A stretch of DNA of 51,743 bases, taken from the NCBI GenBank assembly GCA_003427395.1, contig BFEA01001190.1, positions 61,764-113,506 of the forward strand, given 5' to 3'. The notes under the pieces were generated by a model. The model was not told the DNA's origin, made no database searches, and saw only the letters and a list, made by a program, of their open reading frames with translations. The translations under genes and the position numbers were made by a program. Source of the stretch: Chara braunii. Lineage: Eukaryota > Streptophyta > Charophyceae > Charales > Characeae. Each line of letters begins with the position of its first letter. Within the stretch, counting starts at the first letter, position 1. Below, piece by piece: positions 1 through 11,028 of this stretch.

Positions 1-880
1 CAAGCATGTGTTGATGTGCCGATTCTTACTTAGTCGGTTTCTTCTTGATGTGCACTTTGTCAAGTTCAAGCATGTGTTGATGTTCCGGTTCTTACTTAGG
101 TGATCTCTCCTTCATGTGCATGTGTTCCACTAACTCATTCTTCACTTTGTCAAGTTCAAGCATGTGTTGATGTTCCGATTCTTACTTAGTTGATCTCTCC
201 TTCATGTGCATGTGTTCCACTAGTTCATTCTTCACTTTGTCAAGTTCAAGCATGTGTTGATGTTCCGATTCTTACTTAGTTGGTTTCTTCTTCTTGTGCA
301 TGTGTTCCACTAATTCATTCTTACCTTATCACGTTCAAGCATATGTTGATATTCCGGTTCACACTTAGTTGCCCTTCTACTCATGTGAATGTATTCCACT
401 AGTTCAATCTTTACCTTGTCACGTTCAAACATGTGTTGATGTTCCGGTTCACCCTTAGTTGCTCTTCTACTCATGTGAGTGTGTTCTACTAGTTCAATCT
501 TTACTTCGTCATGTTCAAGCATATGTTGATGTTCCGGTTCGCACTTAATTGCTCTTCTACTCATGTGAGTGTGCTCCACTAGTTCAATCTTTACTTCGTC
601 ACGTTCAAGCATGTGTTGATGTTCCGGTTCACACTTAGTTGCTCTTCTACTCATGTGAGTGTGCTCCACTAGTTCAATCTTTACTTTGTCACGTTCAAGC
701 ATGTGTTGATGTTCCGGATCACACCTAGTTGCTCTTCTACTCGTATGAATGTATTCCCCTAGTTCAATCTTTACTTTGTCACTCTCAAGCATGTGTTGAT
801 GTTCCGATTCACACTCAATTGCTCTTCTACTCGTATGAATGTACTCCACTAGTTCTTTGTCAGAAGTTCAAACATGTGTG
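1..880. repeat. 90-bp minisatellite, about 11 copies
   Basis: The core GTGTTGATGTTCCG recurs near 70, 160, 250, 340, 430, 520, 610, 700 and 790, so the period is 90 bp, a multiple of three. Partial or divergent copies lie at 3 and 869. On the minus strand, 849 to 310 is open for 179 codons as six 30-residue repeats rich in His, Glu, Lys and Arg (for example HMSRRATKCEPEHQHMLE). The copies at 1-310 are not open: each has TAA where the open copies have TGT, and one base is missing near 320. The open stretch may be a decayed repeat-protein exon or an accident of a period divisible by three. I do not recognise the repeat protein. Confidence 0.85.
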
Positions 881-974
881 GATGATCCGGTTCCCACTTA
901 GTTGCTCTTTCACTATGGGATGGGTGACCGACATTTGGCTGCTATTACGGGGTGATGATTTGATTAGGACTAGA

Positions 975-1170
975 AGACTCTTTCCTTCTCTCTTCTCTCT
1001 TTCTCTCTCTCTCTCTCTCCTTCCCTCTCTCGCTCTCCCCCTGTCCCTTTCCCTTCCTTCTCTCTCCCTCTCTTTCTTCCTCTCTCCCTTTCCCCCTCGC
1101 CTTTTCTCTCCCTCTCTCTCCCCCTCTCTCTCTTGCATCTTCATCTGGCCCTCTCTCTCCCTTCCCCTCA
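975..1170. repeat. CT-rich low-complexity tract
   Basis: This tract consists of nearly pure pyrimidine runs of CTCTCT, CCCTC and TTCC. Both strands give long but compositionally trivial open frames (Ser/Leu-rich and Arg/Glu/Gly-rich), which I do not treat as genes. Confidence 0.8.
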
Positions 1171-1179
1171 CTTGGCATG

Positions 1180-2290
1180 TGACTAACCCTTCCCCCCCCT
1201 CACTTGGAAACATTGCTAGGGTACGAACGGTGAACGAAATTAGACCTCACTTGGTGGAGAAAGAGGACAAGGGTAGGATAGCCGGTCCCTTGTGCCACCT
1301 TGAAGGCAAGAGAAAGGACGTTTGAAAAAAAAGTGGGAGAAAAGCGGAATCCGGAAGAAAGCATAAGTTGAAAGTGAGGTCAGTTTGACTCAACCATTTC
1401 CTTGACTGCATGACTATGAGAAGAGAATGGGCTGATTGAACAACAAGAGGGAATAAAGGGCAGCCAAAGAATTTGAAAGGATAGGCATGTGGGAAGGGCT
1501 ATGTGTTGACCCCCAATGGGAGATTGTATGAATCTTCTTGTTTGTGTGAGATTGTGCAGGTAAGTAATGGATAGAAATGCCTTGAGCGGGATAAGGGCAA
1601 GAGGAACCGGGCATCAAGAGGGAAAGGGAAGAGGGACAAAGGGGCTATGGGACCCTTGACATAGAACCAACCCATGGAAATGACTTTTGCGCATGAGGAC
1701 TTGGAATGTAAATGAGAGTGCGATCGTACCCACGAAAATGTGATGTTGTATGTGCATGTATATGAGGACCCCAAAAAGACTAAGGGGGCTACTCCAATAA
1801 GGAGGAAAGCAATTTGTGAGACCCGATGGATGCGTAGAGGCGAGGGAGAGGACGGCTCCGCCGCCCCCCCGATGACGCCATATAGCTACAATGCTTAGGG
1901 AAATGGTGCGTGGCCCAAGGATGACGCTTAGCCTACGCACAAGAGAAGAGAAACATTCAAAGAATCCTTTGATTGCCTGCGTATTCGAAGGAGCAATTGC
2001 ATGAGAACACAACAAAGAATCAAAAAGAAAAATCAGCGTTGCCAAAACAACCTGCGAGACTACCACCCGGCGTGAGGGCTGAGCTACATCCCCAATGTCA
2101 AAGCTCTCTCGCGCGATGGTCCACCCCCATCCATATCAAAGCACTAGGTGGGGGTGACCCTGGGACGAATGGCCCGCGCCCTGAGCATGAGTGCGGGCGG
2201 GCCGAGCCACCTGGGACCCGCAGTGGGGTCGACTAAGGCTCGAAAGTCTACCGGGGTTTGGCCCTACAACGGCCACAGGACCACAACTCG
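1180..2290. other. No gene seen; possible 5' flank of element 1
   Basis: I see no recognisable coding domain, RNA or repeat here. This is where the 5' LTR and primer site of gypsy element 1 should lie. I found neither a TGGTATC-type or TGGCGCC-type primer site nor a copy of the 3' flank, so the LTR boundary is unassigned. Confidence 0.4.
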
Positions 2291-2295
2291 CTACC

Positions 2296-3830
2296 ATGGT
2301 CTCAGCTTTTCCGGGTGCCCCGCTTCTCCCTTCCCTTCGCACGACCGCAGCGCCACCTGGCTCTTCCCCCTCTCGGATGCCCCGCGCCGCTTGTGCGTCC
2401 ACTTCCTCCACTCTTCCTCCTGCCACTCCTCGCTCGACCTACGTTCGAGGTCTCGTGGACGAGATTACCCAGCTCCGGGCCGACCTCGCCCTCTTACGCC
2501 TTCAGCCACCCCCACCCTCACAGGTGGCCGCGCCCTCGAGCGCACCCCCTACCTTCTCTACTCTTCCTCCCATGCAGGCTCGCTTTCCTCGCCCTGCACC
2601 CTATCCAGCCCCATCCTACCTTCTTCCTACTCCCGCAGTTGCTGCGACCTCTTCTACCGCAGCACCCTCGCAGCCTGCTGCTGTTGCCACCGCCGCTCCC
2701 CCATGCGGCCCGGGCGCACAGTCAGCTGCGCCCCTTTCTCCAGGACCTGCGCCGACTTACTCCGTTGTGGCACAGGCCTCCGCTCCTCGATCCCCTCGCC
2801 GCCAAAACGGTGGCGCACCACTCATCCGCTTGTCGGACATTGCCTTGTATGACGGTACAAGCATACGCGTGTCTCGGTGGATGCAGGCTGCCACCCGCAC
2901 GCTCCAACTCATGGGCGCCACACCCGACACGTGGGTGGGTCACCTCTCCACGCGCTTGCGTGGCGGTCCTTTCGAGGCCTGGGAGGATTTCTATGCTTAC
3001 TCCCTTCGTGAGGGTCGGACTCTGACCTTCGTGGATTTCCAGGCGTTTCTCGAGGATGGCTTCGGAGCCCGATATGACGTGACTGACGCCTTCGAGCGTG
3101 TCGTCACTACACGCCGGCTCTGGTGGCGTTGCCGCTCTGGATCGCCACATCCAGGTCTTTCAGGATGCCCGCCTCATTTGTGACGTGGCGTTCCTCCCCG
3201 AGGTTGCCCTTATCGATCGTTTCTTAGCCAGCCTTCCGCTCGAGTACCGCTCCGGGCTATGGCGGTACGAGTTCACATCGACCCTGCAGGCTTACGAGGC
3301 CGCCAGGGACCATCAACGGATGCGGACCCGTCTTCACCCCGCCTCCTCCCCCCAGCCCCAGCGTACTAGCTACACCGCCTCCTCTCACGACACTTCCTAG
3401 CGCCGTTCCCTTTTCCGCGGTCGCCCCCGCCATTCCACGTAGCAGGACCGCCACTTCGTGTGCCGCTTCAGCGCACTCGAGTATGGTGAGCAGGACGCTG
3501 GTGCCCCGCTGTTGCGAGAGGGTGACCATAGCGACGACCTCGACCTCGGCGAGGCCGTCCAATATCACATGGAGGACTCAACTCTCCCTATGGCCGAGCG
3601 CCTCCAACTCATCCTCTCCGCCCTCTCCTGAGCACGCAGCCGCCCCGGTCACGCTGGCCCGTCGCCCCCCGAGGTCCCTCAGCAGGACCTCCTTTAGGGC
3701 TTTGTCCCTCCTCGCGGTGTTCTTTCCGCTGAAGAGTGCGCGGCTATTCTGGGTCGGCGTGGATGTTTGCGATGCCGTCAGGACGGTCACACCTCCTCGC
3801 GGTGCCCTTACACCATCGCCCTTGACCGCC
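2296..3830 (+). pseudogene. Element 1 gag (capsid and nucleocapsid), frameshifted
   Basis: Gag forms the virus-like particle and packages element RNA. I place the start at ATG 2296 in an ACC-ATG-G context, although the frame is open upstream. A Pro/Ala/Ser-rich N-terminus contains a short helix (GLVDEITQLRADLALLRL), followed by a capsid-like segment (ISRWMQAA-type, YSLREGRTLTFVDFQAFLE). Near 3100 the frame shifts by one and continues as ALDRHIQVFQDARLICDVAF to about 3400. Stops follow at about 3398, 3438 and beyond. A canonical CX2CX4HX4C zinc knuckle is preserved at 3764-3805 (CLRCRQDGHTSSRC). The knuckle makes the gag call firm; the exact start is uncertain. Confidence 0.8.
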
Positions 3831-4006
3831 ACTACGCCGACCTCTCCCGCCAGCGTCGTGCTCCGTCCCCCCCCGGCGCCTCGCATCCCCGCGGCGCCTC
3901 TTAGCCACGGTGCAGTGTACACCTGCGCCTTTCTCAGTAGTCGGCTTCCCGACATCCCCGTTACGGTTTGCCCCTCTCGCTACTGGAGTTGAGGTCTCGC
4001 AGGACC

Positions 4007-4119
4007 CGACAGAGTGTACTCAGCCCTCTGTCGCAGTACCGTTTGCGCCTCCACAGACCACCNCGACAGAGTGTACTCAGCCCTCTGTCGCAGTACCGTT
4101 TGCGCCTCCACAGACCACC
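4007..4119. repeat. 56-nt perfect direct repeat around a single N (4063)
   Basis: Bases 4007-4062 and 4064-4119 are identical and separated only by one N. This is the signature of two overlapping contig ends joined without collapsing the overlap, so one copy is probably artificial. It lies in the spacer between the gag zinc knuckle and the protease of element 1. Confidence 0.9.
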
Positions 4120-4344
4120 GTCCCCCCTCCTTCCCCGCCGCGACTACCGACGCGTCGAGCCCTTCGCTCAGCCCGTTGCAGCGAGCAGCTTGCGACTCGC
4201 GAGGACGTTGTGTCCTCTCTTCTGGACTTGAGCATGCTCCAGGCTCGTCAGGAGCGACTCACCTTCCATGTCGCCACTCTGAGTCGCCTCCTCGCCATCC
4301 TCTCTGACCCTGATTGCACCCTCCCGATCATTTTAGTATGACTC

Positions 4345-4695
4345 GGGACCTCCACGAGGGTGTACTCAGCGTTGTGGGATTCCGGTTCTCAGGGCCACTT
4401 CATCCACCCACGTGTGGTGAAAGAAGCCCGCTTACCCACGACGGGGTCTTCGACTCCCATCTCTGTCAGCCTAGGGGATGACAAGACCCAGCGCTTCTTC
4501 GATCAGACGGTCATTGACCTCCCTTTCTTCCTCATTCTCGAGCCGACTGATCGTCCCCCGGCGTCTCGTCGCCACCGCTCCTCTGCACATTTCAATGTGA
4601 TGGAGACGGGGTACGACTTCATTATCGGCACTCCATGGTCTCATCGGTTCCGCAGCACCGAGGCCGATTGGGCGACCAACACTCTCGTTCTCTAA
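4345..4695 (+). pseudogene. Element 1 retropepsin-type aspartic protease
   Basis: The protease would cut the Gag-Pol polyprotein. The active-site motif ALWDSGSQGHFI (D-S-G) is at about 4369-4404. A second hydrophobic core and the flap-end motif DFIIGTPW (about 4615-4638) resemble the retropepsin I-I-G-x-P/D-W signature. The frame ends at TAA 4693-4695, about 55 codons before the next long open segment in the same frame, where an uninterrupted pol would be expected. A single active-site loop is normal because the enzyme is a homodimer. The start is not defined since it is translated as part of pol. Confidence 0.75.
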
Positions 4696-4863
4696 ACGAA
4701 GTGTGGATAGACGTATCGCGTACCTTTCATAGGTACTATTGCGACACCACGCCCCGATCCTCCTCCCTCGGAGCCTTCTGCGCCCACACCATCTCCTTCT
4801 ATCACTGTCACCTCACCTCGACAGTTCACCCACTTCATCCGACAGGTTGACGTCACCTTCTTT

Positions 4864-6384
4864 ATGGTGAACGTGACGGATCTCTTACACTACGATCCAC
4901 CCTGTCCCGACGCCGAGCTCATCCCTCTGGAGCCAGATCCTCCTTCTATCTTCATGGCTCTCATCTCTACTTCCCACCCTCCGCAGTCCGTCGCGTCCAC
5001 CCCGCTGTCGCGCGCCGACGCTGACGTTGAGGAACTCGCACGCTATACGGACGGCTTGGAGCCTACAGTTCGTGACCTCATTCGAGAGTACCACGACGTG
5101 TTCCCATCGTCGTTCTCTTACGCTGGCATCCCACCGATGCACGACGTCGAGCACTCCATCCAGCTTGTGCCTCACTATCGCGTTCACCAACAGGCACCCT
5201 ATAGACTCTCGATCCCCGAGGCCACCGAACTCGAGCGTCAGCTTGAGGAGCTCTTGAGACTGGGTTTCATTAAACCCAGCAACTCCCCGTGGGGTGCACC
5301 CGTCCTCTTTGCTCGCAAAGTGGATGGAACTCTTCGTCTCTGCATCGACTACCGAAGTCTCAACCGCTACACGGTTAAGAACAGCTACCCCATGCCTCGT
5401 TCCGATGAGTTGTTCGACGGCCTAGCAGGCAACCGCTTCTTTACGAAGATTGATCTTCGTAGCGGTTACCATCAGATCCGTGTCGCTGCAGCCGACCAGC
5501 CGAAGACCGGGTTCCGATCGCGTTTCGGCCACTATGAGTTTACGGTGATGTCATTCGGCCTCACCATCGCACCCGCTACCTTCCAGAGGGCAATGAACGA
5601 CATCTTCATGGACATCCTGGAGCAGTATGTTCTGGTCTACCTCGACGATATCCTGGTCTACAGTTGTACCCTTGAAGAGCACATCAGACACCTCCGCGTC
5701 GTCCTTGACCGCTTGCACAAACATCGCTTCTACGCCAAGTTGAGCAAGTGTTGCTTTGCCCAGCACAAAGTGGATTTCTTAGGACACTATGTGTCTGACC
5801 AGGGTCTCCACATGGACTACGCGAAGATCACTGCTATTGGGGAGTGGCCAACTCCCACATCCGCCAAGCAGCTTCGCAACTTTCTAGGCCTAACCAGCTA
5901 CTATAGTAATTTCATCCAGGGATACGCTAGGTATTCCTACGTCCTTACCTCCACCCTCCTCCGGAAGAACCCACCCTGGGCTTGGACACCCCTCCACGAG
6001 GACGCCTTCCGCGCCCTCAAGAAGGAGGTGACATGTGCACCGGTTCTTCACCTACCCGATTTTGGTCTCCCTTTTATCCTTACCACCGATGCGTCAGACT
6101 TTGTTGTTGGAGCAGTGCTTTCTCAGGTCTTCCCCTCCTCTCCTGATTCCTCTCACCCTCGTATCCCTCGCTTCCCACCACCTACCCCTACCACTGCTTC
6201 CCGACTGATGCCTACTCGTCCAGCTACTGACGAGCCTTCTATTGACTATTCTCCTATCATCGCCGAAGACGGCACTGTCGAGTCTCGCTCAGGTGATTGT
6301 CCGATAGCCTTATACTCCCGTCAGCTCCTGCTCGCCGAGATAAACTACACCGCTGATGAACGTGAGGTTCTCGCAGTAGTTTAG
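4864..6384 (+). pseudogene. Element 1 reverse transcriptase and RNase H
   Basis: This 506-codon segment carries the whole Ty3/gypsy RT: the fingers motif (LRLCIDYRSLN), palm motif A (KIDLRSGYHQI), FGL..APATFQ, the catalytic YLDDILVYS near 5640, and the thumb and connection region (FLGLTSYYSNFI). RNase H begins at FILTTDASDF near 6070 with its first catalytic Asp. RNase H is interrupted by TAG at 6382-6384 at a position usually held by Trp or Gln. The rest of RNase H (RHWRHYLHGAPFTVRTDN) continues in frame to about 6504, then a frameshift leads to the HIKGETNRVVDALSRRPD end. RT catalytic residues look intact, so the damage is mainly nonsense. Confidence 0.9.
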
Positions 6385-6509
6385 GCCGCTCGGCACTGGC
6401 GTCACTACCTGCACGGGGCACCGTTCACGGTGCGTACGGACAACTCTGTTGTCCAGGCTTTTCTGACAAAACCGAAGCTCACTCCTCGACAGACTCGCTG
6501 GTGGCGCGA

Positions 6510-8014
6510 CCTCTAAGTTTAGTTTCACCACTGAGCACATAAAGGGTGAGACTAATCGGGTCGTAGATGCCTTATCCCGGCGCCCTGACCACGACCAGGA
6601 GCAGATCCAACTCTCTTCCATCTTGGTCACCACCGTCCACCACTCGGTGATCGACGAGTTTCGCACTAAGTACCGCCACTGCCCCGACTATCGCGACATC
6701 CACGCGACCCTTCGGAGTGGCAAGACCGTCCGGAACTACTCTCTCGGGGAGAATGGTTTTGTGTACTGGCACGGTTCACAAGGCACCAGAGAGCCCCGTA
6801 TTTGCGTTCCCTCCACTGGACAGCTACGTGTCCGAGCAGTAGCAGAGTTCCATGACCAGGCAGCCACCGGTTATATGGGCTTCCACAAGACGTTGGCTCG
6901 TGTGAGCCGCCTGTACGTCTGGCCGAAGCGCAAGGACTTTGTGAAGGACTACGTCGCAGATTGTCCCACCTATCAGGAGGTGAACAGTGCGAACCACCTG
7001 CATTATGGTTTGCTCCAGCCTCTTCCTATCCCTGATGGTCGTTGGCAGTCCATCTCGATGGACTTTATCGGTCCTCTTCGTCCTCCGACCCCCCGCGGTC
7101 ATGATGCTATCCTGGTCGTCGTCGACCGCTTCATGAAGCGTGCACGCTTTATTCCGTGCCGCTATGCCATCAGTGCACGTGAGGTCGCCGACATCGTGTT
7201 TGAACGAGTCGTGCGTGACCACGGCTTACCTCTGAGCATCATATCTGACCGTGACCCGCACTTTACCAGTCGATTCTGACGACGGTTCCACGAGGTATAC
7301 GGCACTCAGCTCCGCTTCTCCTCGTCTTACCATCCTCAGACTGATGGTCAGATGGAGATCACGAACAGGACTCTCGGAGATATTCTCCGAAAGATCATTC
7401 GTGACGACCAGCAGTGGGATCTCCATCTTGCCCACGCGGAGATAGCCTACAACCATGCCGTCTCGCCAGCCACGGGGATGTCGCCTTACTATTGCGACCT
7501 CGGCTATCACCCTCATGTTCCTGCGGACTTCCTTCGAACGTCACAGATGCACCCCGAAACGAATTGTCCCGCGCTGGATGATTGGGTTGCACACATGACG
7601 TCGATCATGAGGACCGCACATGAGCACATAGCCGCCTCCCAGACTCGCATGGCAGCACGTGTGAACCGATCGAGGATGAATCATCCATTCAAAGTTGGTG
7701 ATGATGTGCTTATCGACGCCCGCCACTTACAGCTTGAAGCGGACACGCTTCGCAAGTTTCGGCGTCGCTTCTTTGGCCCATGCCGCATTCTCCAGGCCGT
7801 CAGTTCTGATACGGCATCTAGCCCGGTCAGCTTCCGTGTGAAGCTGCCCGACTACCTACGACAGGCTCGTGTGCACGATGTGTACCACGTCTCGTTACTG
7901 CGTCCTTACCGCAGACCGTCTGAGCGTTTCGTCGGACGACCATACGAGCGCCGTCCACCCATCATGGTGGACGGCCACGAGGACTTCCTCGTTTCAGACA
8001 TCATTGGTCGCTGA
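6510..8014 (+). pseudogene. Element 1 integrase
   Basis: The integrase would insert cDNA into chromosomes. The N-terminal HHCC zinc domain is seen around 6850-6980, but its last Cys is Tyr (CPTYQ instead of CPxCQ). The DDE core is present: Asp in SMDFIGPL (7061), Asp in ISDRDPHF (7247) and Glu in DGQMEITNRT (7355). TGA at 7277 cuts between the second and third catalytic residues. The C-terminal GPF/Y region follows (FFGPCRIL, then VHDVYHVSLLRPY). The open frame ends with TGA at 8012-8014 at the entrance of the chromodomain. Two stops and the missing zinc ligand argue against function. Confidence 0.87.
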
Positions 8015-8296
8015 GTCACCGACGACAACCCTCCCCATGTCGAGTATCTCGTACGTTGGAAGGGTTACCCTGATGAGGAGGCTACTTGGGAGTCCCTCGA
8101 GCACTTGCAGCACGCTCGCATGTTGGTGCGTGCCTCTGACCGTGCTTGTCGTGATGGGTTCACTCCTCCTTCTCCCCCGGCTGAGGAGACCGCTGAAGTC
8201 GAGCCTGCTCCTTCTGAGGCAGACCTTCAGCAGCAACCGGATGCTTTTGAGCGTCCACAGCGCACTCGTCGTCGTCCTGCTCGATACGACAATTGA
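7970..8296 (+). pseudogene. Element 1 integrase chromodomain and tail
   Basis: After the TGA at 8012 the same frame continues with VEYLVRWKGYPDEEATWE (about 8039-8095), the hallmark of a chromodomain. Such domains in chromovirus integrases are known to steer insertion toward modified histone H3. The tail runs to TGA 8294-8296 and is Glu/Pro/Arg-rich. The aromatic cage residues Tyr and Trp are present, so only the upstream stop separates it from the integrase. Confidence 0.85.
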
Positions 8297-9983
8297 CTCT
8301 GACTTACCTTCCCACGTCTTTGACTTCTCAGTACTCCATCCACTCCAGTTTTGCTACTTCAGCTCGTTGACGTTGCGGCTCTTTCTCGACGACATTCCAG
8401 ACTTCTCATCGTGGACGTCATCGGCAGCTTTATGGACTTCGTCACGATCAGCTCTGCCTACTTCAGACGTCATCACTCCCTTACCATTTTACCCTGTACA
8501 GTACCCTGCTTGTGTCGCATGATGATCTCCCTTTAGCCGGGTTCCTCTGAGTTGGGCTCTCCCTTGGTATACGCATAGGCATCGGAACCGTAGCGTTGCC
8601 CTGGCTTCCCAACTTACGGATCTAGCTCTGACTTCCCTCACCTTAGGAGTCATTTGCATGATTCCCTTACCCATCACCTTCCTACCCTCTGTCGGCCCTC
8701 ACGCCCTAGTTAGACAGCCTCGCATGCTTCATCTAGATGCGCCCAGTATACCAGGCTCCCTTGTTCCCTTGCATGGTCGACCCTCCATAGCGGTCACCCC
8801 TTTAGTCGAGCATTACCTGCCCTGATGGTCTATCTGTTAGGGTCATTGGTTCTGTTTGTTCCCAGTCCCCTACCCTCATTGAGCCTGATGACATGTGTTC
8901 TCCCTGTCACTATGTGTGGAGGCCCTTAGGAGTTATCGACCCCTAGGCTGCATTCGCCACCCTCAGAGACCATCCCACCCTTTGGTTTGTGACACACTCC
9001 TCCTGTGGCATATGGTAGACTTGTTGTTGCTTGTTGCTTTCAGACTGAGGCTACTGCGCAGCTTGTGCACAATCAATTGTTTTTCAAATCTTTGATAGCT
9101 ACTTTACCAAAATGGATTAACAAATATAAAATATCAAAAAAGGAAATTTGTATATATACCAACCCAGACAATTTTTTTCAAATGTTCTTTTTTTTTTTAA
9201 ATCATACGAACACAAGATTTCGTGCCTCTGACATTTTTAGGATTTAGCTGTTCTGCTTTTGCTGTTCTTAGGATTTATACACTAGTCAGTTGTTCCCAGA
9301 CTGAGGCTACTGCCTCCAAAATTCTAGGATCTAGTTGTCACTTCTTTCTGCTTTCCTAGGACATGTATGCTAGTTAGTTGCTTCTGGTTTCCTAGGACAT
9401 GTACGCTAGTTAGTTGCTTCTGCTTTCACTTAGGCTGTTAGCTGTGACATTGCTGTTTTGAGACATTGTATGCTAGTTAGTTGCTTCTGCTTTCACTTAG
9501 GCTGTTAGTTGTGACATTGTTGTTTTGAGACATTCTCTATCCTAGGTTGCATCGCATGGACTCAGCATGGAGCTTGCTCCGCATCCTAGACTACTCAGGT
9601 TTCTTTTCCTTTGGTAGAGTTTCGCTTTTTGGCGGAAGCGTGCTTGTATCTACGTGATCCATCACAGGCCGAGGATCGTGTAGCGGACCTCTGGTTGCCT
9701 GTGAGACCAGCCCCTTGGCCTGTTCTCATAGGCCTGTGTTTTATTCGGGGCAGTCCAGTCCAGGCTGGTACCTCTGTCCGTACCAGCCAGTCCAGTCAAG
9801 TCCCGTCAGTCCGCTGGGGTATACCCAGCCATTGTCTGTTTTCGAGATCATTCTACACTTGCACGATTTGGAGTACGTGTGTTGGAGTCTGCGTGGGAGC
9901 TGCGCTGTGTTGTGTCGCTCCTCCCTCATCCTCCATCTCCATCGTCATCTCTAGCGGAGCACCACACCCGGTGGGTCCGCTAC
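8297..9983 (+). other. Element 1 3' flank with short tandem repeats
   Basis: No coding domain is seen. From about 9290 to 9545 a loose tandem repeat uses the block GCTAGTTAGTTGCTTCTG (near 9368, 9408 and 9472) together with CACTTAGGCTGTTAG and GTGACATTG..GTTTTGAGACATT. The base composition drops to AT-rich near 9080-9200. This is likely the 3' untranslated region and LTR of element 1, but no second copy exists in the window to prove it. Confidence 0.45.
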
Positions 9984-10186
9984 ATCAGATGAAGAAGAGG
10001 GGGGAGATGGGAATGGTCTTCGGTACAAGTCCCAGATAATCCCTCGTCAAATGTCTGAAGCCCAATGTCGAGTCTGGATCCAAATGTCACCAATCCCTCT
10101 CTCTCATAGTCTGCTGATGCAGTGAAGTCAGGTAGCGAGAGGGTTAGGGGGAGATGGTGGACTGAGAAGAGGAAGAAGTAGAACTC

Positions 10187-10187
10187 T

Positions 10188-10238
<51 letters not shown>

Positions 10239-10239
10239 N

Positions 10240-10303
<64 letters not shown>
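10187..10303. repeat. (CT)n microsatellite, about 117 bp
   Basis: An almost pure CT run contains a single N at 10239. It is an expansion of the short CTCTCT tract found at the same place in the other two LTR copies (16866-16879 and 24661-24674). Confidence 0.95.
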
Positions 10304-10304
<1 letters not shown>

Positions 10305-10744
10305 GTGCCAGGTACTAACCTCTGAAGATGGCGTTGTGCCGCAGGTACCTCGACGACGAGCTGGAGCTATGGCGCTGCAGGTAAGTCCCCCTGGCCTCAG
10401 CCCAATCTCTATCTCTCTCCAGTGCTACTCTAGCTCCTAATAGTGCCCAGCGCTGAAGACTACTGCTAACGCTACTACTACTACTGCAGCGCTCCGCCAG
10501 AGTGCTGCTGCCGAATCCTGAAGACTACCTCCTGCCTCCTGAACTGCACGTGAAGTGCCTGGGAAGTCCCTATGAACTACCTGCAGCCTGCAGGGCGGGC
10601 TAGTCTTGTATAGTGCTGGCCTGTCCAGGAGGCTGCTCTTGCCAATGCCGAAATGAGCCAGACCCTGCCGTTGAAGCGCAAACAAAGGTTGTCTTTAAAA
10701 CAAGCCCAAATGGCCTGTGCTAAAACCCTGGTCTGGTGCCTGAG

Positions 10745-11015
10745 TTTCAGGGCAGGTCGATCTTATGAGGGCCTGAAAATGGCCCTCCGTTTCAGGCTGA
10801 AAAGACTCAGGGCCTGGAGGGCCCTGTTTTAGGCTGAAACGACACAGGGCCTGTAGGCCCTTGTTTTCAGGCTTTCAGGCTGAAAACGACACAGGGCCTG
10901 TAGGCCCTTGTTTTCAGGCTTTTAGGCTGAAAACGACACAGGGCCTGTAGGCCCTTGTTTTCAGGCTTTTAGGCTGAAAACAACACAGGGCCTGAAAATG
11001 GCCCTCGTTTCAGGC
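10745..11015. repeat. 47-bp palindromic tandem repeats inside the LTR
   Basis: The palindrome AGGGCCTGTAGGCCCT starts at 10847, 10894 and 10941, giving a 47-bp period. Each is followed by TTTCAGGCT..AGGCTGAAAAC. Related GGCCTGAAAATGGCCCT and GGCCTGGAGGGCCCT hairpins flank them. The equivalent part of the element 2 LTR (17330-17530) has the same vocabulary with fewer, diverged copies. Confidence 0.8.
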
Positions 11016-11028
11016 GCAGCATGTAACA

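Larger units (their letters stand above)
2296..8296 (+). mobile_element. Ty3/gypsy element 1 (chromovirus-like), decayed
   Basis: Domains run in the order gag, zinc knuckle, protease, reverse transcriptase, RNase H, integrase, chromodomain, which is the order of the chromovirus branch of Ty3/gypsy (Metaviridae). The coding part is GC-rich (many C-ending codons), unlike the AT-rich DNA that follows it at 9.1 kb. At least four in-frame stops, a gag frameshift and one near 6505 make it non-autonomous. Stops at 6382, 7277 and 8012 can each be explained by a single transition. LTRs could not be delimited on either side. Confidence 0.9.
9984..11028 (-). mobile_element. LTR fragment of the element 2 family
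   Basis: From 9984 this stretch aligns with the inside of the element 2 LTRs. Shared blocks are GATGGGAATG, GTCTTCGG, AATGTCGAGTCTG, AGAAGAGGAAGAAG, the CT run, GCAGGTAAGT, CCAGCGCTGAAGACTAC, and GTCCAGGAGGCTGCTCTTGC. Its right end GCATGTAACA (11028) corresponds to the LTR terminus ATTATGCCACA at 17542. The other roughly 240 bp of the LTR (the TGTTGCATAC end) is missing, so this is a truncated solo-type LTR. The strand is given by homology to element 2. Confidence 0.75.

Noticed and set aside
860-1325. Long open frames on both strands
   Set aside because: They are products of the CT-rich tract (Ser/Leu/Pro or Arg/Glu/Gly strings) with no domain.
9985-10011. GAAGAAGAGGGGGGAGATGGG as the polypurine tract of element 1
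   Set aside because: The same stretch aligns with the interior of the element 2 LTR family at 24437-24460, so it is LTR sequence rather than a tract bordering one.
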